Assembly (NCBI GenBank): GCA_964036275.1 | Contig: OZ038433.1 | Location: forward strand, 14,774,457 to 14,838,456 | Reading direction: 5' to 3' | DNA from: Litoditis marina | Lineage: Eukaryota > Nematoda > Chromadorea > Rhabditida > Rhabditidae | Length of the DNA: 64,000 nucleotides | Shown: positions 47,901 to 58,850 of the stretch, piece after piece | Numbering within the stretch: the stretch's first letter is position 1 | Layout: every line of letters begins with the position of its first letter | Translations under genes and position numbers: made by a program | Notes under the pieces: model-generated | Seen by the model: only the letters and a program-made list of their open reading frames with translations | Told to the model about the DNA's origin: nothing | Database searches by the model: none

Positions 47901-48817
47901 AGTACGAATTTTGCACCCATCCTCAGTTACCTGCGCATTCGACACCAATTCTGAACCTTTACTTCACTTTGATCAAAATACTATGTTTTTGAACACTGAA
48001 CTTCTGTTCTCTCTCACATAAAACGTGAACAAGCATTAATTCTGCTTCGTTCCACCTGTGACACGTGACTACACACGTGACTACTGATGTACAATTACAG
48101 TTCATTCCGGAACGTTTTCTTTCCGAAGAAGAAAGATTGGATCAATTTGTGGCGGCGTTTGGATTCGGGAAACGAGTCTGTTTGGCAGAATCCTTGGCGC
48201 GGGCCGAAATATACTTGGTTTGTTGACAAAAATTTTTAAAAAACATTTTTTTACGAAAACATTGGTTCTCTATCAGTCCACTGTATTGTAGTTCAAAGTT
48301 GAAATTAAGACTAACACAGCAAAATTCTATAATGCAAAATTCAGAAATAATGTCACATACTACGTTTTCGGGATAAGTTACCATAGTACGTATGCTAGAA
48401 GATCCCGGCACCTTCATCCCATCCTGCGTCTCCTGAAACATACGCTATTTCTCTGCTCTTACATCCCGTCGGGATGTAAGAGACGAGAAGTAGTGAGGCG
48501 GCAGAGGGAGTAGCATACGTACACTGGTGTACATTCAACAACATTTTCGAAAGTTCGATGTTATCCATTGCAAAATGTCACTACAAATGTTGGCGGAGAA
48601 GTGAAGGGAATGACGAAGATCGTCTAGTGTTGAGATTGTTCTGTACTTTTACACATTGTTCATTGTATTTTCCCAGATCCTTGGTAACTTTGTGCTTAAC
48701 TACGAAATGAGGCCGAGTTCCGAGGCGCCCCCCGCTCTCAACCCCCCTCTCAATATGGAGCCTATGCGGAAAGCCAAGCCATACAAAATGGAAATATGCA
48801 AGAGACAAAGAAACTGA
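41965..48817 (+). CDS. Cytochrome P450 (CYP2-clan, CYP33-like)
   Basis: Thirteen exons: 41965-42046, 42290-42387, 43079-43223, 43684-43816, 44239-44365, 45183-45367, 45565-45681, 46237-46342, 46746-46850, 47245-47334, 47590-47658, 48101-48217, 48677-48817; 504 residues, the usual microsomal P450 length. It has an N-terminal membrane anchor followed by the proline hinge LPPGPIPF, the I-helix oxygen-binding motif AGQET (310-314), ExxR as EVLR (367-370), PERF in FIPERFL, and the haem loop FGFGKRVC with the cysteine ligand at about 446. The usual Gly two residues after this Cys is Ala (CLAE). By family knowledge this is a haem mono-oxygenase of the endoplasmic reticulum acting on xenobiotics or lipids; the substrate is unknown. 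The sequence EKYGPVFTFW and the overall pattern fit nematode CYP33/34/35 proteins. The donors of exons 2 and 7 are weak and were chosen by phase. An acceptor AG at 41955 precedes the ATG. Confidence 0.9.
42848..43049 (+). mobile_element. tRNA-derived SINE-like element, copy 3 (diverged)
   Basis: 5' end TATATAGTCGTCGCTTACAG, 3' end TTCGGCACGCACTATATA. The tRNA-like part differs from the other copies (AGTTGGTATATGGTTAGCG, then B box GGTTCGAGTC at 42997-43006). It lies in intron 2 of the P450 gene, ending 29 bp before exon 3. Confidence 0.65.
43390..43545. mobile_element. GGCGCGCGCAACGTTA-type repeat, partial copy
   Basis: Shares TTTTGGCGCGCGCAACGTTA and TTTAGGTACCCCGGGGTACC with the full element at 51156-51355. 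The GGGGACAGAAA terminal repeat is not present. In P450 intron 3. Confidence 0.55.
43869..44002. mobile_element. CACGTG-type MITE, full copy in P450 intron 4
   Basis: Ends TATACTGTTAGTCAATTG and CAATTCTTTTCTAGTATA; inner inverted blocks AGTCACGCGAAGC and GCTTCACGTGACT; core AACGTGCAATGACAAAGTGC. The best preserved copy. Confidence 0.8.
44487..44769. mobile_element. Long foldback element in P450 intron 5
   Basis: Two arms of about 90 bp in inverted orientation: CCGAAATCTCCGCCATCAGG... with AAATACAAAGACCAACACTT on the left, and AAGTGTTGGTCTTTGTATTT ... GGCGGAGATTTCGG on the right. The GC-rich centre (CCCGGCGCCGCCCC and GCGGGCGCCGGG) can also pair. MITE-like; single copy here. Confidence 0.8.
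45945..46010. repeat. GAGACGCAGAC-type palindrome in P450 intron 7
   Basis: GAGAGCGCGTAGGTCGAAGA then GGCGCAGATCTCTGCGCC and TTGACCTCCACACAGTCTC, which pair across the centre. Confidence 0.65.
46896..47057 (-). mobile_element. tRNA-derived SINE-like element, copy 4
   Basis: Reverse orientation: B box complement GGAATCGAGCC near 46930-46940, A box complement CCACTACGCCA near 46972, and the end CCGTTGGCGATGACTATA. It is somewhat shorter than other copies. In P450 intron 9. Confidence 0.72.
48390..48520. repeat. CATCCTGCGTCTC-type repeat, palindromic copy in P450 intron 12
   Basis: GTACGTATGCTAGAAGATCC at the left and TAGCATACGTACAC at the right, centred on CTCTTACATCCCGTCGGGATGTAAGAG. Confidence 0.65.
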
Positions 48818-49822
48818 TATTTTGGAACATTCAGACTTGGAATCATAAAAACAATCATTACCAATGAATTATGTGTTTTATTGTTCTATATTCAGGTTAC
48901 CGGGTTACCTACTCAGGTAACCGGCAAAAAGTTGGCCAAAAAACCGGATAGATAAAGTTTTACCTGTGAGTTGTCACAGGTAAAATGGGCACCTCCTGTA
49001 TTCATTTACCTTCCGGAAAACTAAACACTTTCTCTGATTACTATTTTATGTACTTTAATCTTTTTGTAAGATAGAAGAAAGATGGTCCAAAACGGTGGTT
49101 TGAATAAGATTATTCACAGTTTGTTCCTATAAATCGATCATTTCTCGAATAAAATCGTGAAACGACAAGCGATGAATCAAAATGTCGCTATCAATGAAGA
49201 TAGAATTGGCCCACGTGATTTGAAACAAAATGATCGGTCTCAGTTCATAAACGTTCTATGATTTAAAACGCGATCTGATTGTTGTCGAAAGGGTTTTCTA
49301 TCGTTATACCATTGTTTTTGTCCGGTCTAGTATCGTTCTGATTGTTCTCTATCTTCCAAAAAGGGGACTATTTCTCTAAAAAAGTGAAAGATGACGAATG
49401 ATTTATCGAAATGTCCACGTTATCAATGAAGATAGAAAGAACCCCGCGTGATTTGAAACAGACTGATCAGTCACAGTTTATGAACGTCTTCCAGGTTCTA
49501 TGATTAAAAACACGCTCTGAATCAGAGTTTTAATTACATAAACAAAAATGACTTTTTACCAATATCGTCTAGAATCAGGGTCGAAACGATTTGGAATGAC
49601 ACTTTTCACTGAGTTCAGTTTGTGTTTGTAGTTGAATAATACTGTCAGATTTGCTGCAGGTGAACTTAAAAAAATGTTTCAAATTTATAATTGCTTGATA
49701 TAAATAAGGTAGCTGTATTTGTTTGTTGTGTTTTTTGTTTGATCCCGTAGTTTCACGGCCTTAATGTGTACATTCTGGCGTGTATCGAAATCAAAGTTCA
49801 TGAACAATTTAGTGGCATTCCC

Positions 49823-50021
49823 TATATAGGGGGTGCCAAATTTATAAACTATTGTCATTCGCCGGAATTGAACCCGCGAGCAAATGTTTCGTATCGAGGC
49901 GCCAACCACTGCGTCATAAGAGTAGGTAATCGACAAGCTTTGGATTCGAAGACCTATGTCCATACACAGCGGAAATTGAGATACACAGTACCCTCCCGCC
50001 TTTCCGTCGACGACGACTATA
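49823..50021 (-). mobile_element. tRNA-derived SINE-like element, copy 5
   Basis: Reverse orientation, from TATATAGGGGGTGCCAAATT to CGTCGACGACGACTATA. The B box complement is GGAATTGAACC, near 49874. Confidence 0.72.
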
Positions 50022-50586
50022 AAACACGCTGATATTACTTCTACTTCTATTATTTTAACTTAAATGATACCGTGCCTACCTAATAATAACTTTTCCTCAT
50101 TTGATAGTTACTAGATACAGTTTACTAATAAGGTTTTTAATATTCTAAAACTCTAATATGATAGAAAAAAGTTTGAACTTGATCATACTGAAACCAGTTT
50201 CGATGGTACTTCTCTCGATCTGAAGAACTTTATCAAACAAAAGAGCGATGATCTGATCAAACATTTGCACTTCACGCCTTTTTTCCAAGTGCAAGTTCGT
50301 TTTCATTGCTTTTCTGAAACATTCAACATTCAGTACAATTTTTGTACTTTGTACGTGAAACTAACACAAACTTTGGCTTTCTATACTTCGAGTTGAGTTT
50401 GTTCAAGAAAATTCGAGTTTTTGGAGTTTCGCGCAAACTACGCTACACTTTTACAAATTTATTTCCTCATATATCCTTCTTTCAAGTTTCTTTGCACGGA
50501 TTTGTTTATCATTTTCAAATAAGTTATATCTCAATAATTCGCGTGTAAACGCGTTTCGGAAGGTATAGGTGGAATAATCATTGCTG

Positions 50587-50786
50587 TATAGTCGTCGCCA
50601 ACGGAAAGGTGGGAGGGTACTGTATATATCACTTTCCGCTGTGTACGCACACATGTTTTCGATACCGAAGCTTTCCGATTCTGTGCTCTAACTGCGCAGT
50701 GGTTAGCGCCCTGCTACGAAACTTTTGCTCGGAGGTTCGATTCCGGCAACAGACAGAAGTTTATAAATTTGGCACTCACTATATAG
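50587..50786 (+). mobile_element. tRNA-derived SINE-like element, copy 6
   Basis: TATAGTCGTCGCCAACGG to GGCACTCACTATATAG, about 200 bp. A box TGCGCAGTGG near 50693-50702, B box GGTTCGATTCC at 50734-50744. It ends about 137 bp before the start codon of the phosphatase gene, so it occupies the likely promoter. Confidence 0.8.
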
Positions 50787-50922
50787 TTTGATCACGGTCC
50801 CACAACTTGCGCATTTCGACCGAAAAGCAACGGCAGCGAACTACAAGCACAGCGGAATATTGAACATACACAGTATAAACTTCCTTTAGTCCTATAAAAA
50901 CTTAACATTTCTCGTTTTCAGC

Positions 50923-53900
50923 ATGCGATTACTCTACATTCTGCTGATTACTGTAATTTGTGCCTACACCAAAGATGTAATGGATGGGACCAAGAAACTA
51001 CTTCTGTCACAGATTGTAAGAAAGTTTTATCTCACTTCCATGTACTCTATGGTGTTGTAACTATATTATTTCCATTGCCAAAGCAGGTGACGTACAGTAC
51101 AATTCTGTTTCATCTACGGCAATTGATCTGTTGTTACTTATGTTCTACAAAATTGAAAAGGGGGACAGAAAGAAAAGTTAATGAAAGAGCTTATAAAGAA
51201 AAACCGATAAGTATCACTTTTAATTCAAACTAACGAACCTAATTTGCACACGGTTGATACGTGTTTGCCTGTTTTGGCGCGCGCAACGTTATATTTAGGT
51301 TAAAGTTAACGTTACCCCGGGATACCTAAACTAGCTTTTCTTTCTGTCCCCTTTAAGTTAGTGTCTCGTGTGGTGAAGAAACCTTTTAAGTCAACGATAG
51401 TTCCGATATAGTAAAAGTTACAGCAAAAACTGAAAACGTAACAAAAAATGAATACGAAAATCATACAGAAAGTTGAACATTCTACGTCACCTGGTGTCAA
51501 TAGTTTTCGCAAAATGTTTGCGAGATTTTCTGATAAGGTTGATACTAAATGAACCCAAAACCAAATTTTGAGCCATTCCCTTTTCCAATCTATTTTCTTT
51601 TAGATGTGGCGACATGGTGACAGGTCGCCGACCGAAACTTACAAGAATGACATCTACCAGGAGGATACCTGGAGGTTCGGGGGAGGAGGATGGGGACAAC
51701 TATCTCCGGTTGGTTAGAGAGAGAGGGAGGTACGGAGAAAGGCTAGAGAGAGGGGGGTAGAGCGAGAGAGAGAGAGAGAAAGCGAGAAGATGAGTGAATT
51801 GGGAGAGAGAGAAGGGGGGGGGGTCTATTTTTAGCTACAGCCTCTCCAAAGCAAGTTGATACGATGTATGCTTCTGTGATTTGATGTGTGTGTAGTTTGA
51901 TGCCACTGTTGTTGTCATAAATCAAAACTCGTTTCATGTGTCGTGTTCACACAAACAGAGCAGACTACAATCTGAGGTTTACCACTCATTTTAGATTGTC
52001 ATCCTAACTTCTCGTTTCAGACAGGAATGACTCAACATTTGAACCTAGGAAAACGACTCCGAAAACGCTACGTGGACACCGGATTCCTCAGTAACACGTA
52101 CAATTCACAGGAGGTGCGAGGAACATCCAGCAGACGAGAGAGTGTGTAGATCGAAGATGCCCAGATGCGCTAGCCCTTATTTAACCCCGTTCCCTGCGAC
52201 TACGGTTTTGTGGGTCCTAATAACAGTTAAAGACCGACATGACTTATGCGTAATTAGGGGTGAACAACACTGCCGGAGGATGAAACTCCAACGGAGACAA
52301 AGAAAAACACTCAAATTTCTCTGAATGTCTAAATGTGAACATATTCCTAATCTAGCCCAACAATGAAGGATTATTTTCAGATCTACGTGCGTTCGACGGA
52401 CGTCAATCGAACCATCATTTCGGCCATGTCGAATCTGATGGGAATGTACTCACAGCAGAACTCGCAGAATAGGTACGTACAATACGAATGTGTGAATAGT
52501 ATAGGTTTACAAGATTAAAGGGGGCAGGAAGGAAAGCTAGTTTAGGTACCCCGGAGTACCTCAATATATCGTAGCGTTTGCCAAAACAGGCAAACACGCG
52601 TCAATGCAAATTAGGTTCGTTAGTTTGATTTAAAAAATTGTACTCATCGGTTTCTCTTGATAAGATCTTTTATAATAACTTTTGTTTCTGTCCCCCTTTG
52701 ATAGCATTGCTTTCTCACCACAATCACTTAGTTCACATATCGATCGAAGATGGACTGTCCATAGTAGGTGGTGAAATGAGTAAACTTCGTCACCCGCTGT
52801 GGTGGTATTCATGAACATTCCTGTCTTGTTATCCCAATCTGCGTCTCTTCAAACAAATACTATTTCTCTGCTCTTCCATCCCGCTGAAATGGAATTTATT
52901 TTTAATCGATAATCAATCGATATTCTCTTCCAGAGCGGGTATTGATTTTCCGTCCTCTCCCGATTGGCCGAATGGTTTCGTCCCGATTGCAGTTCACACG
53001 GTAGACGAGGACACTGATCATGTGAGATACTTTACTTGGGTGTAGATCAAATGTCGATATTGATTAAATTGTCACTAAGAAGATCAATCGATAATAATCT
53101 GTTACTCTGTGTCGCTATGGGGAAAAAATGTATTTTGGTGACAATCTGATATTATTGTAGTTTGATTTTGTGCGTGAAATATGTCATATACATTTATTAT
53201 GAATTAAGCTCGTAGATTCGTTGCCGACTAGTTTTGACATTCATTTTCAGATTGGAAACCCAGATGCAAAATGTTTGCGCCAGACGAAACTTTGGCAGAT
53301 GGCTAAGAAGTCGCCAGAAGTGGAAAATCTTCAGAGTCTGACATGGGTGAGAAACGGTATAAGAGATTGAATATGAGTGATCGATACATAAAAGAGAAAG
53401 AATGAAATCACTTCTTTCATTCTCAAAAATGAGTGTACGTTGTGAATGTACTCTCACAACTGAATTCAAAGTGTCCGTGAGGCAGTTTGCATTCACGACG
53501 TTCTATAAACATAATTTTTTCAATTCAATTTCGATTACAAATACCGCAAAAAGCCCGATATTGTATCGAAAATCAATCGGAACTGACTGGTTTAGTATCT
53601 ATAGGGGGTGTCAAATTTATAAATCTGAGTCTCTCGCCGGAATCGAACCTGCGAGCAAAAGATTCTTACCCAGGCGTTAACCACTGCGCTACGAGAGTCA
53701 GTAGTCAGCAGGCTTTGGAGTCGATGAACTGTGTTCGTACACAGCGGGAATTGAGATATACAGTACCCTCCCGCCTTTCCGTTGGCGATGACTATAAAAA
53801 GATATTCATCGATGTTAACAAGAACTACTGTGTGAAATACTCCCTCCCCGTTCATGAACAGCCATTCTCAGGTCAAAGATTTGCTTTCGAATTTGACCCG

Positions 53901-56900
53901 AGATTGTGGTGGAACGGTGGACATCGACAATTTATGGATTATTGCTGGCGCATTTCTGATTGAGGTGAGAAATAACAAAAACGTGAAAAGTTGTCAAAAT
54001 TGTTGATTGAACGCACCATACAAGCGTCGAATTGTATTTTGGAAAACTGATGTAGGTAAAACACTGTTATTTCCATCGGCCATTCTCAGTTTTCATCTGT
54101 TTTTGTACACAACAGCGTCTCTCACACAGTCTAATGTTCACCTTTCCCAAGTATGTTTCTGAGGCAACGTTACAATTTTCAATGAGATAATGTATATATT
54201 ATTATGTATTGCTTAGTATAACGAACAGAAGGAGTTTCTAGTTCATATTCATTCCTTATTTGTTTATTTAACAAAATAAGTTAGAGAACAGCGAGAGAGC
54301 ACTATTATGGAGAGACGCAGACTATGTTTTATATACTTCCAGAATACATACGGCCTCCAGCAGCCGTCGTGGTATTCAGACACCCTTTTCCATCAGACGA
54401 GCATCGTCAACGACCAGATGCAACTGTACAACAACGGAGTTTTCGGTAAGGTTTAGTATTTATTGGATGAGATCTGATCTTCGGTGTAGTTCCATTCCGA
54501 CACATGCCATACCTCACGGATTTTGACCGAAAAGAGTAGGTTGAAACTACAAACACAGCAGACTTGTATTGTCAATTGTGCTACAGAATTGAAAAAAGTA
54601 AGGATTTCCAGACTAAGCCAAACAAGAAACAACACTAATCCAAACCTTCTTACGACGTGAACGAACAGACAATACTTTTCGGAAATACATGTGTTTTTTT
54701 AATAAAAATAAAGTTTAATTGAATTCTCCATATTTTTCGAATAAGATTCCATTATAGTCAAAGTTTTTCTCAGATCATTTGGTGAGGGTTTCCCCTTGTC
54801 GAATGTAGCCTTCGCAGTAAGGTCTTTACCCGTAGAGAAAGTGTTACGAGAGCTTAGACATTGAGAGTAATGGAAAGGTTAATATAGAATAGGTTGTGAA
54901 TATCTTATATATTCACAACAGATCAACCGCTCATAATGGACGGCGTCGATGTCGGAAGTGAACTGAAAACCATACGAGGAGGTAGGGTTTTCTGGCGGTT
55001 TTCTTCTACAAAAACAGAAAACTTTTTACTTTTCTATGTGTAGCGAGTTCAAAGACACACTTTACGGTTGGAAATGTGGTTTACGCGTGAACATGACGCG
55101 CTTTTCCTGTTCGATTCTTCTCCTTTTATCCGAGTAGTCCTTTTGACCTTTTGCATGTACTTCAAGAGATGGAACTATTAGTTGTCACTCTAGGACTGTA
55201 GACAATAGGCTGTGTCCGCGAGATAGATAAACCACAATACAGACGTTTCCACTTTATTGTGAATTTTCTTTTTTCTCCAACAGGTTCAATGGTGAACGAC
55301 ATAAACATGCACATGAACATCAAAATAGATTGTATTGGGAACAGTTCCGCTGGCTGTAAATGGATCAATAATCTGAAGTACTACGCTTACTCGGCGGTAG
55401 GTCAAATATCGATCGATTTATGATTGATTTGTGGGTTATTGGGGATAGTCGACAATCATACTCCTCATCATTCCGAAATGGAGTTCGGCAGTGTGCCAAT
55501 AGAATTGTATCTACTTCTTACTGAAATGAATTCATTTACGACGTTCTTCGCTTTCTAGAGTTCATACGTTTTTTCTACATACGAGGTGAGAGACATGAAT
55601 CGAGAGAAAACAGAAGTTAGAGATGGAGAGAGTTAGAGATAGAGAGAGAGAGTTAGAGAAAGAGAGAGAGAGGTATTCCCTCCTTGTAGCACGACACTAC
55701 CCTCTACGCCTTTTTCTCCTGTTTCGGCATTCAATCCAAGGTGGTTCTCCCCCACGGATATCCCCATTATTCGGCTGCCATTTTGGTTGAATTGTGGCAG
55801 GACACCGTCACTCAAATACCCTATTTCAAGGTAAAAACACAAGTTTTGCGGAAGCCGTGTGTATAGATATCCCAGAGCCCGAACCGTGTTTTGGCCTTCT
55901 ATCCCACGCGTCGTTAGGGACGCTGATATAGGAAATATGCTGACACACAGTCTAAAAGCGAAAATCAGATACAAGCATACAAACATGCGTCTCCCTAAAT
56001 ACACGCTATTTCTCCGCTCTTCCATTCTGACGGACAACAAGTCTCGCGAAATAGTACGCGAACCGAGAGACGTAGGATGGAAAGAAGATGTCGGCATATT
56101 TCATCATACGTACACCTACCTAGTAGCCAATTGCACAGTCACATAAAACATGTTTACTACAGAAGAACTAACAAAACTACAATGACAAAGTGCCAGATGT
56201 CTGATTAGAATTCTAAGTTTACGTGACTATTCAATTGACTTCTAGTATATTGGGGTCGCTCTTTGCAAAACAAGCCTCTGCTGTGTTGCGGTGAATTCTA
56301 TATCTAACCGGGTTTTTAGGTAACCTAACCCTTTTTTGGTAACCTATTTTTCAGGTTACCTCAGTAGGTAACCGGTTGGTAACCTAAAATTAAAAATCGG
56401 TTACCTGTTTTTTCTAACGCAAAACGTGGTTTTTACCGTTAGTTTGAACGGTGACCGGATTTCAGTTTCAGGTTACTTCCAGGTTACCTACTAAGTAACC
56501 TGAAAAATAGGTTACCAAAAAAGGGTTAGGTTACCTAAAAACCCGGTTAGTTGTAGAATTGGCCCATAAAATCGGGCGAGTGTCGAGATCAAACTACACT
56601 AAACTCGTTTCCAGATGTTGTACCACGACAAGGCGGGAGACGATTTCAGTCCGGTCACCAGGTACATCGAAGGATGTTCCGAGGATTACTGTAGTTTAGA
56701 CGTCTACCGGAAAATAGCGGCTTCCGTCGAACCACCAAAAGACTTGAAAACGGTGAGGAAAGAACTTTAAATCAACACAAAGGGCTGCAGCTGCAAGCAC
56801 AGCAAATAAAAACACCAGCAGACAGTGAGAGAATGCTTCCCGGTATAGTGAGTGCCAAATTTATAAATTTCTGTCGCTCGCCGGAATCGAACCTGCAAGC

Positions 56901-57310
56901 AAAAGATTCGTAGCAGGGCGCTAACCACGGCGCTATTAGAGCACATAACCGACATGCTGTGGAATAGAAAACATGTGTGCGTACACAGCGGAAAGAGATA
57001 TATACAGTACCCTCCCGCCGTTCCGTTGGCAACGACTATGGCCCCTCTTTCACTGTGACGACTTACAAGCTAACAAGCGCCAGAGAAACAATGGTGCGCT
57101 TACCAGTATTATGTACAAGTGTCTCAATCTTCCATACTCGATAGAGTTTCATGTCGGAACCATAGAACATGCACATCCAAAATGTAGCTACCGTAGGACA
57201 TCGTCGCTCAAGCAAGACGAAAAAACATTCATTCTCATTTTCAGTGGTGTGACGAGGATCCAACGACGTTTTCCAACAATTTGGAAACTTCGGAAAAGGT
57301 CAATCGATGA
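50923..57310 (+). CDS. Histidine acid phosphatase, secreted or lysosomal
   Basis: Thirteen exons: 50923-51015, 51604-51708, 52021-52113, 52381-52472, 52934-53021, 53251-53346, 53872-53964, 54343-54445, 54922-54981, 55284-55396, 55690-55830, 56615-56752, 57245-57310; 426 residues, normal for the family. A signal peptide (MRLLYILLITVICAYT) opens the protein. The catalytic motif RHGDRSP (34-40, nucleophile His35), the phosphate-binding RSTDVNR (Arg101) and the proton donor HD (313-314, in HDTTLYAF) are all present. N-glycosylation sites include NRT, NLT and NSS. Family members hydrolyse phosphomonoesters at acid pH in the gut lumen, secretory route or lysosome (pho genes in C. elegans). No clear C-terminal membrane anchor is seen, so a soluble product is expected. 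An acceptor AG at 50921 precedes the ATG. Introns hold two tRNA-derived elements and a foldback. Confidence 0.92.
51156..51355 (+). mobile_element. GGGGACAGAAA-TIR MITE, copy 1
   Basis: Begins AAAAGGGGGACAGAAAGAAA and ends TTTCTTTCTGTCCCCTTTAA, about 20-bp inverted ends. Inside is TTTTGGCGCGCGCAACGTTA and an ACCCCGGG palindrome. In phosphatase intron 1. Confidence 0.8.
52515..52701 (-). mobile_element. GGGGACAGAAA-TIR MITE, copy 2
   Basis: Reverse orientation: TTAAAGGGGGCAGGAAGGAA to TTTGTTTCTGTCCCCCTTTG. It shares GCTAGTTTAGGTACCCCGGA with copy 1. In phosphatase intron 4. Confidence 0.75.
53600..53796 (-). mobile_element. tRNA-derived SINE-like element, copy 7
   Basis: Reverse orientation in phosphatase intron 6: TATAGGGGGTGTCAAATTTA to CCGTTGGCGATGACTATA. 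B box complement GGAATCGAACC near 53639-53649. Confidence 0.78.
56117..56249. mobile_element. CACGTG-type MITE, full-length diverged copy
   Basis: TACCTAGTAGCCAATTGCAC to CAATTGACTTCTAGTATA, in phosphatase intron 11. The internal CACGTG has mutated to CACATA on one side. Confidence 0.7.
56304..56550. mobile_element. GGTTACC-rich foldback element in phosphatase intron 11
   Basis: Left arm CTAACCGGGTTTTTAGGTAA with CCTAACCCTTTTTTGG, right arm CCAAAAAAGGGTTAGG and TTACCTAAAAACCCGGTTAG, nearly exact inverted repeats of about 58 bp. Further GGTTACC words lie inside. MITE-like, non-coding. Confidence 0.85.
56844..57039 (-). mobile_element. tRNA-derived SINE-like element, copy 8
   Basis: Reverse orientation in phosphatase intron 12: TATAGTGAGTGCCAAATTTA to CCGTTGGCAACGACTAT. 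B box complement GGAATCGAACC near 56883-56893, A box complement CCACGGCGCTA. Confidence 0.8.
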
Positions 57311-57711
57311 TCTCGTCTGAATGAAAGACCCAAACCAATTCCGATTGTACCGCTAATCAAAATCATATTCACGTGCCGTGAAACATCAGAAAAACAGCAG
57401 AATACAAAGTATGGTAAAGTGGACACTTCCTAATGGTTCTACTCTTCATTTATGATTCAACCAAATCTGGTGCTACACCCAACTTCAACTGGTCTTATTC
57501 CGTTTACAGTATAACTTTCAGTCCCCTTTCCGCGAACCGGTTGTCAGTTCAGTATTTTCTTATCTGCTAGTTTTAGGTTTTCTAGGCGCCTTATTTGTGA
57601 TCCCCCTACCTTCTAGGAAACGATATATTATTGTTTATACATATTAATTGTTCGTATTGGTGCCTTCATTGTGTGAAAACTCTTTTAACGACATATTAAT
57701 GAGCTTATATG

Positions 57712-57717
57712 AATAAA
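57712..57717 (+). other. Candidate polyadenylation signal of the phosphatase gene
   Basis: AATAAA about 400 bp after the phosphatase stop codon. No other good AATAAA was noticed before it. Confidence 0.4.
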
Positions 57718-57767
57718 TTCTTTACACGTTTTCTTCCCAAGTTCGAAACTATTAGTTAATTTCTAAG

Positions 57768-57773
57768 TTTATT
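57768..57773 (-). other. Candidate polyadenylation signal of tax-6
   Basis: TTTATT on the plus strand reads AATAAA on the minus strand, about 0.9 kb after the tax-6 stop codon. It faces the phosphatase signal 50 bp away. Confidence 0.35.
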
Positions 57774-58054
57774 CCAAAAACAGCCATACTTTTTTTACAC
57801 GATTCCAGAGTCAATACCGAATTTTGTATTCAGAATTCAGGCAGATTGCCTGGCTCGTCTCCCAAATTGTGAGATATCTTTATATAGATAAATTGACTTT
57901 ACAAACACAGAATAATAAAAGTATAACAAAATGTTAATATATATATATTTAAGAAATCATCATACAATTGTCGTAAACATCAAGATTTGAAGTCGATAAA
58001 CAAGATGTGATAGGGTAGGAGCAGGCGATGATTTGAGAAAATGAGAGAGCGACT

Positions 58055-58220
58055 AGACTACGCGCACACGACGTCGCGCGCGGCAACTCGAGGGTACGCG
58101 ACGCGCCGCGAATCGACTAAATGACGCGCACGCGCCGTCGCGCGCGGCAAATCAAAAGAGCGCGACGCGCCGCGAACAGACCAATCGCCGCGCGGGCGAC
58201 GTCGCGCGCGGCAACTCGAC
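58055..58220. repeat. GC-rich tandem repeat in the tax-6 3' region
   Basis: About 2.6 units of roughly 65 bp built around GTCGCGCGCGGCAA and GCGACGCGCCGCGAA, with extreme CpG content against an AT-rich background. It lies between the tax-6 stop codon and the candidate polyadenylation signal, so it would be transcribed in the 3' UTR. Confidence 0.75.
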
Positions 58221-58689
58221 ACACATCCTGCGACTAGAAGTTAGCGACAAAAGGACACATACGACGGAAGAAGAATGATATATAAACGAAGGTACGAGTT
58301 GTACACCGGAAGAATTGAACTCATCTTAGGGCTAAATACGCGAAAAACGAAGACAACCTAGATAATAATAATAATAAAAAGAGCACGAAACACACGTTCG
58401 TACCAAACAAACAAAAACAATGTCATATTGTATAAATATAATAATCGAATTTGATGGTGGTGGGGGGGGGAAGTAGGGTACCGAATAAGCGCGACACCGT
58501 TTCTGGGTTACGGTATGTGGTGACATTGAGACGGATAGAACTACACAGATGGAGAAAGCAACGAGAATGGGACCCAGAATAAGGAGGGACCGGAACACAG
58601 TATTCAATACTAATAGGGAAGAGGAACCGCAACGCGACGCGCGCCGCGCCAGACGATGGTGGGCGGACACGCGACGCGACACGCGCCGC

Positions 58690-58850
58690 CTACGTGTCTG
58701 GGCCGTTGCGTCGCGGCACGGGCGACGCGGCCGGCGACTGTCCGGGAGGGGGCGTGGCCATGTTGGGCGGCATTCGCTCGTTCATCTTGTCCAGTCGCTT
58801 GGCCTCCTCGAACGACTGGATCTGGTGGCCTGGCTCGATGCCAGAAATGG
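58690..58850 (-). CDS. tax-6: tax-6 last coding exon (autoinhibitory segment)
   Basis: Acceptor CTTTGCAG just upstream (58858-58851). Reads [20 protein letters not shown] and on to the stop TAG at 58692-58690. It enters in phase 1, so it accepts either alternative exon (GCC Ala or ACC Thr at the joint). The opposite-strand frames at 58549-58911 are shadows. Confidence 0.92.

Larger units (their letters stand above)
48818..50922. other. Spacer between P450 and phosphatase
   Basis: No gene supported. It contains a CAGGTTACCGGGTTACC patch near 48893 related to the foldback at 56304-56550, two tandem-like stretches near 49140-49270 and 49370-49510 that resemble each other (CGATGAATCAAAATGTCGCT and ATTTATCGAAATGTCCACGT; GTGATTTGAAACA), and two tRNA-derived elements. 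Confidence 0.5.

Noticed and set aside
49685..50032. Paired frames on both strands between P450 and phosphatase
   Set aside because: Both fall on copy 5 of the tRNA-derived element; similar frames recur at every copy.
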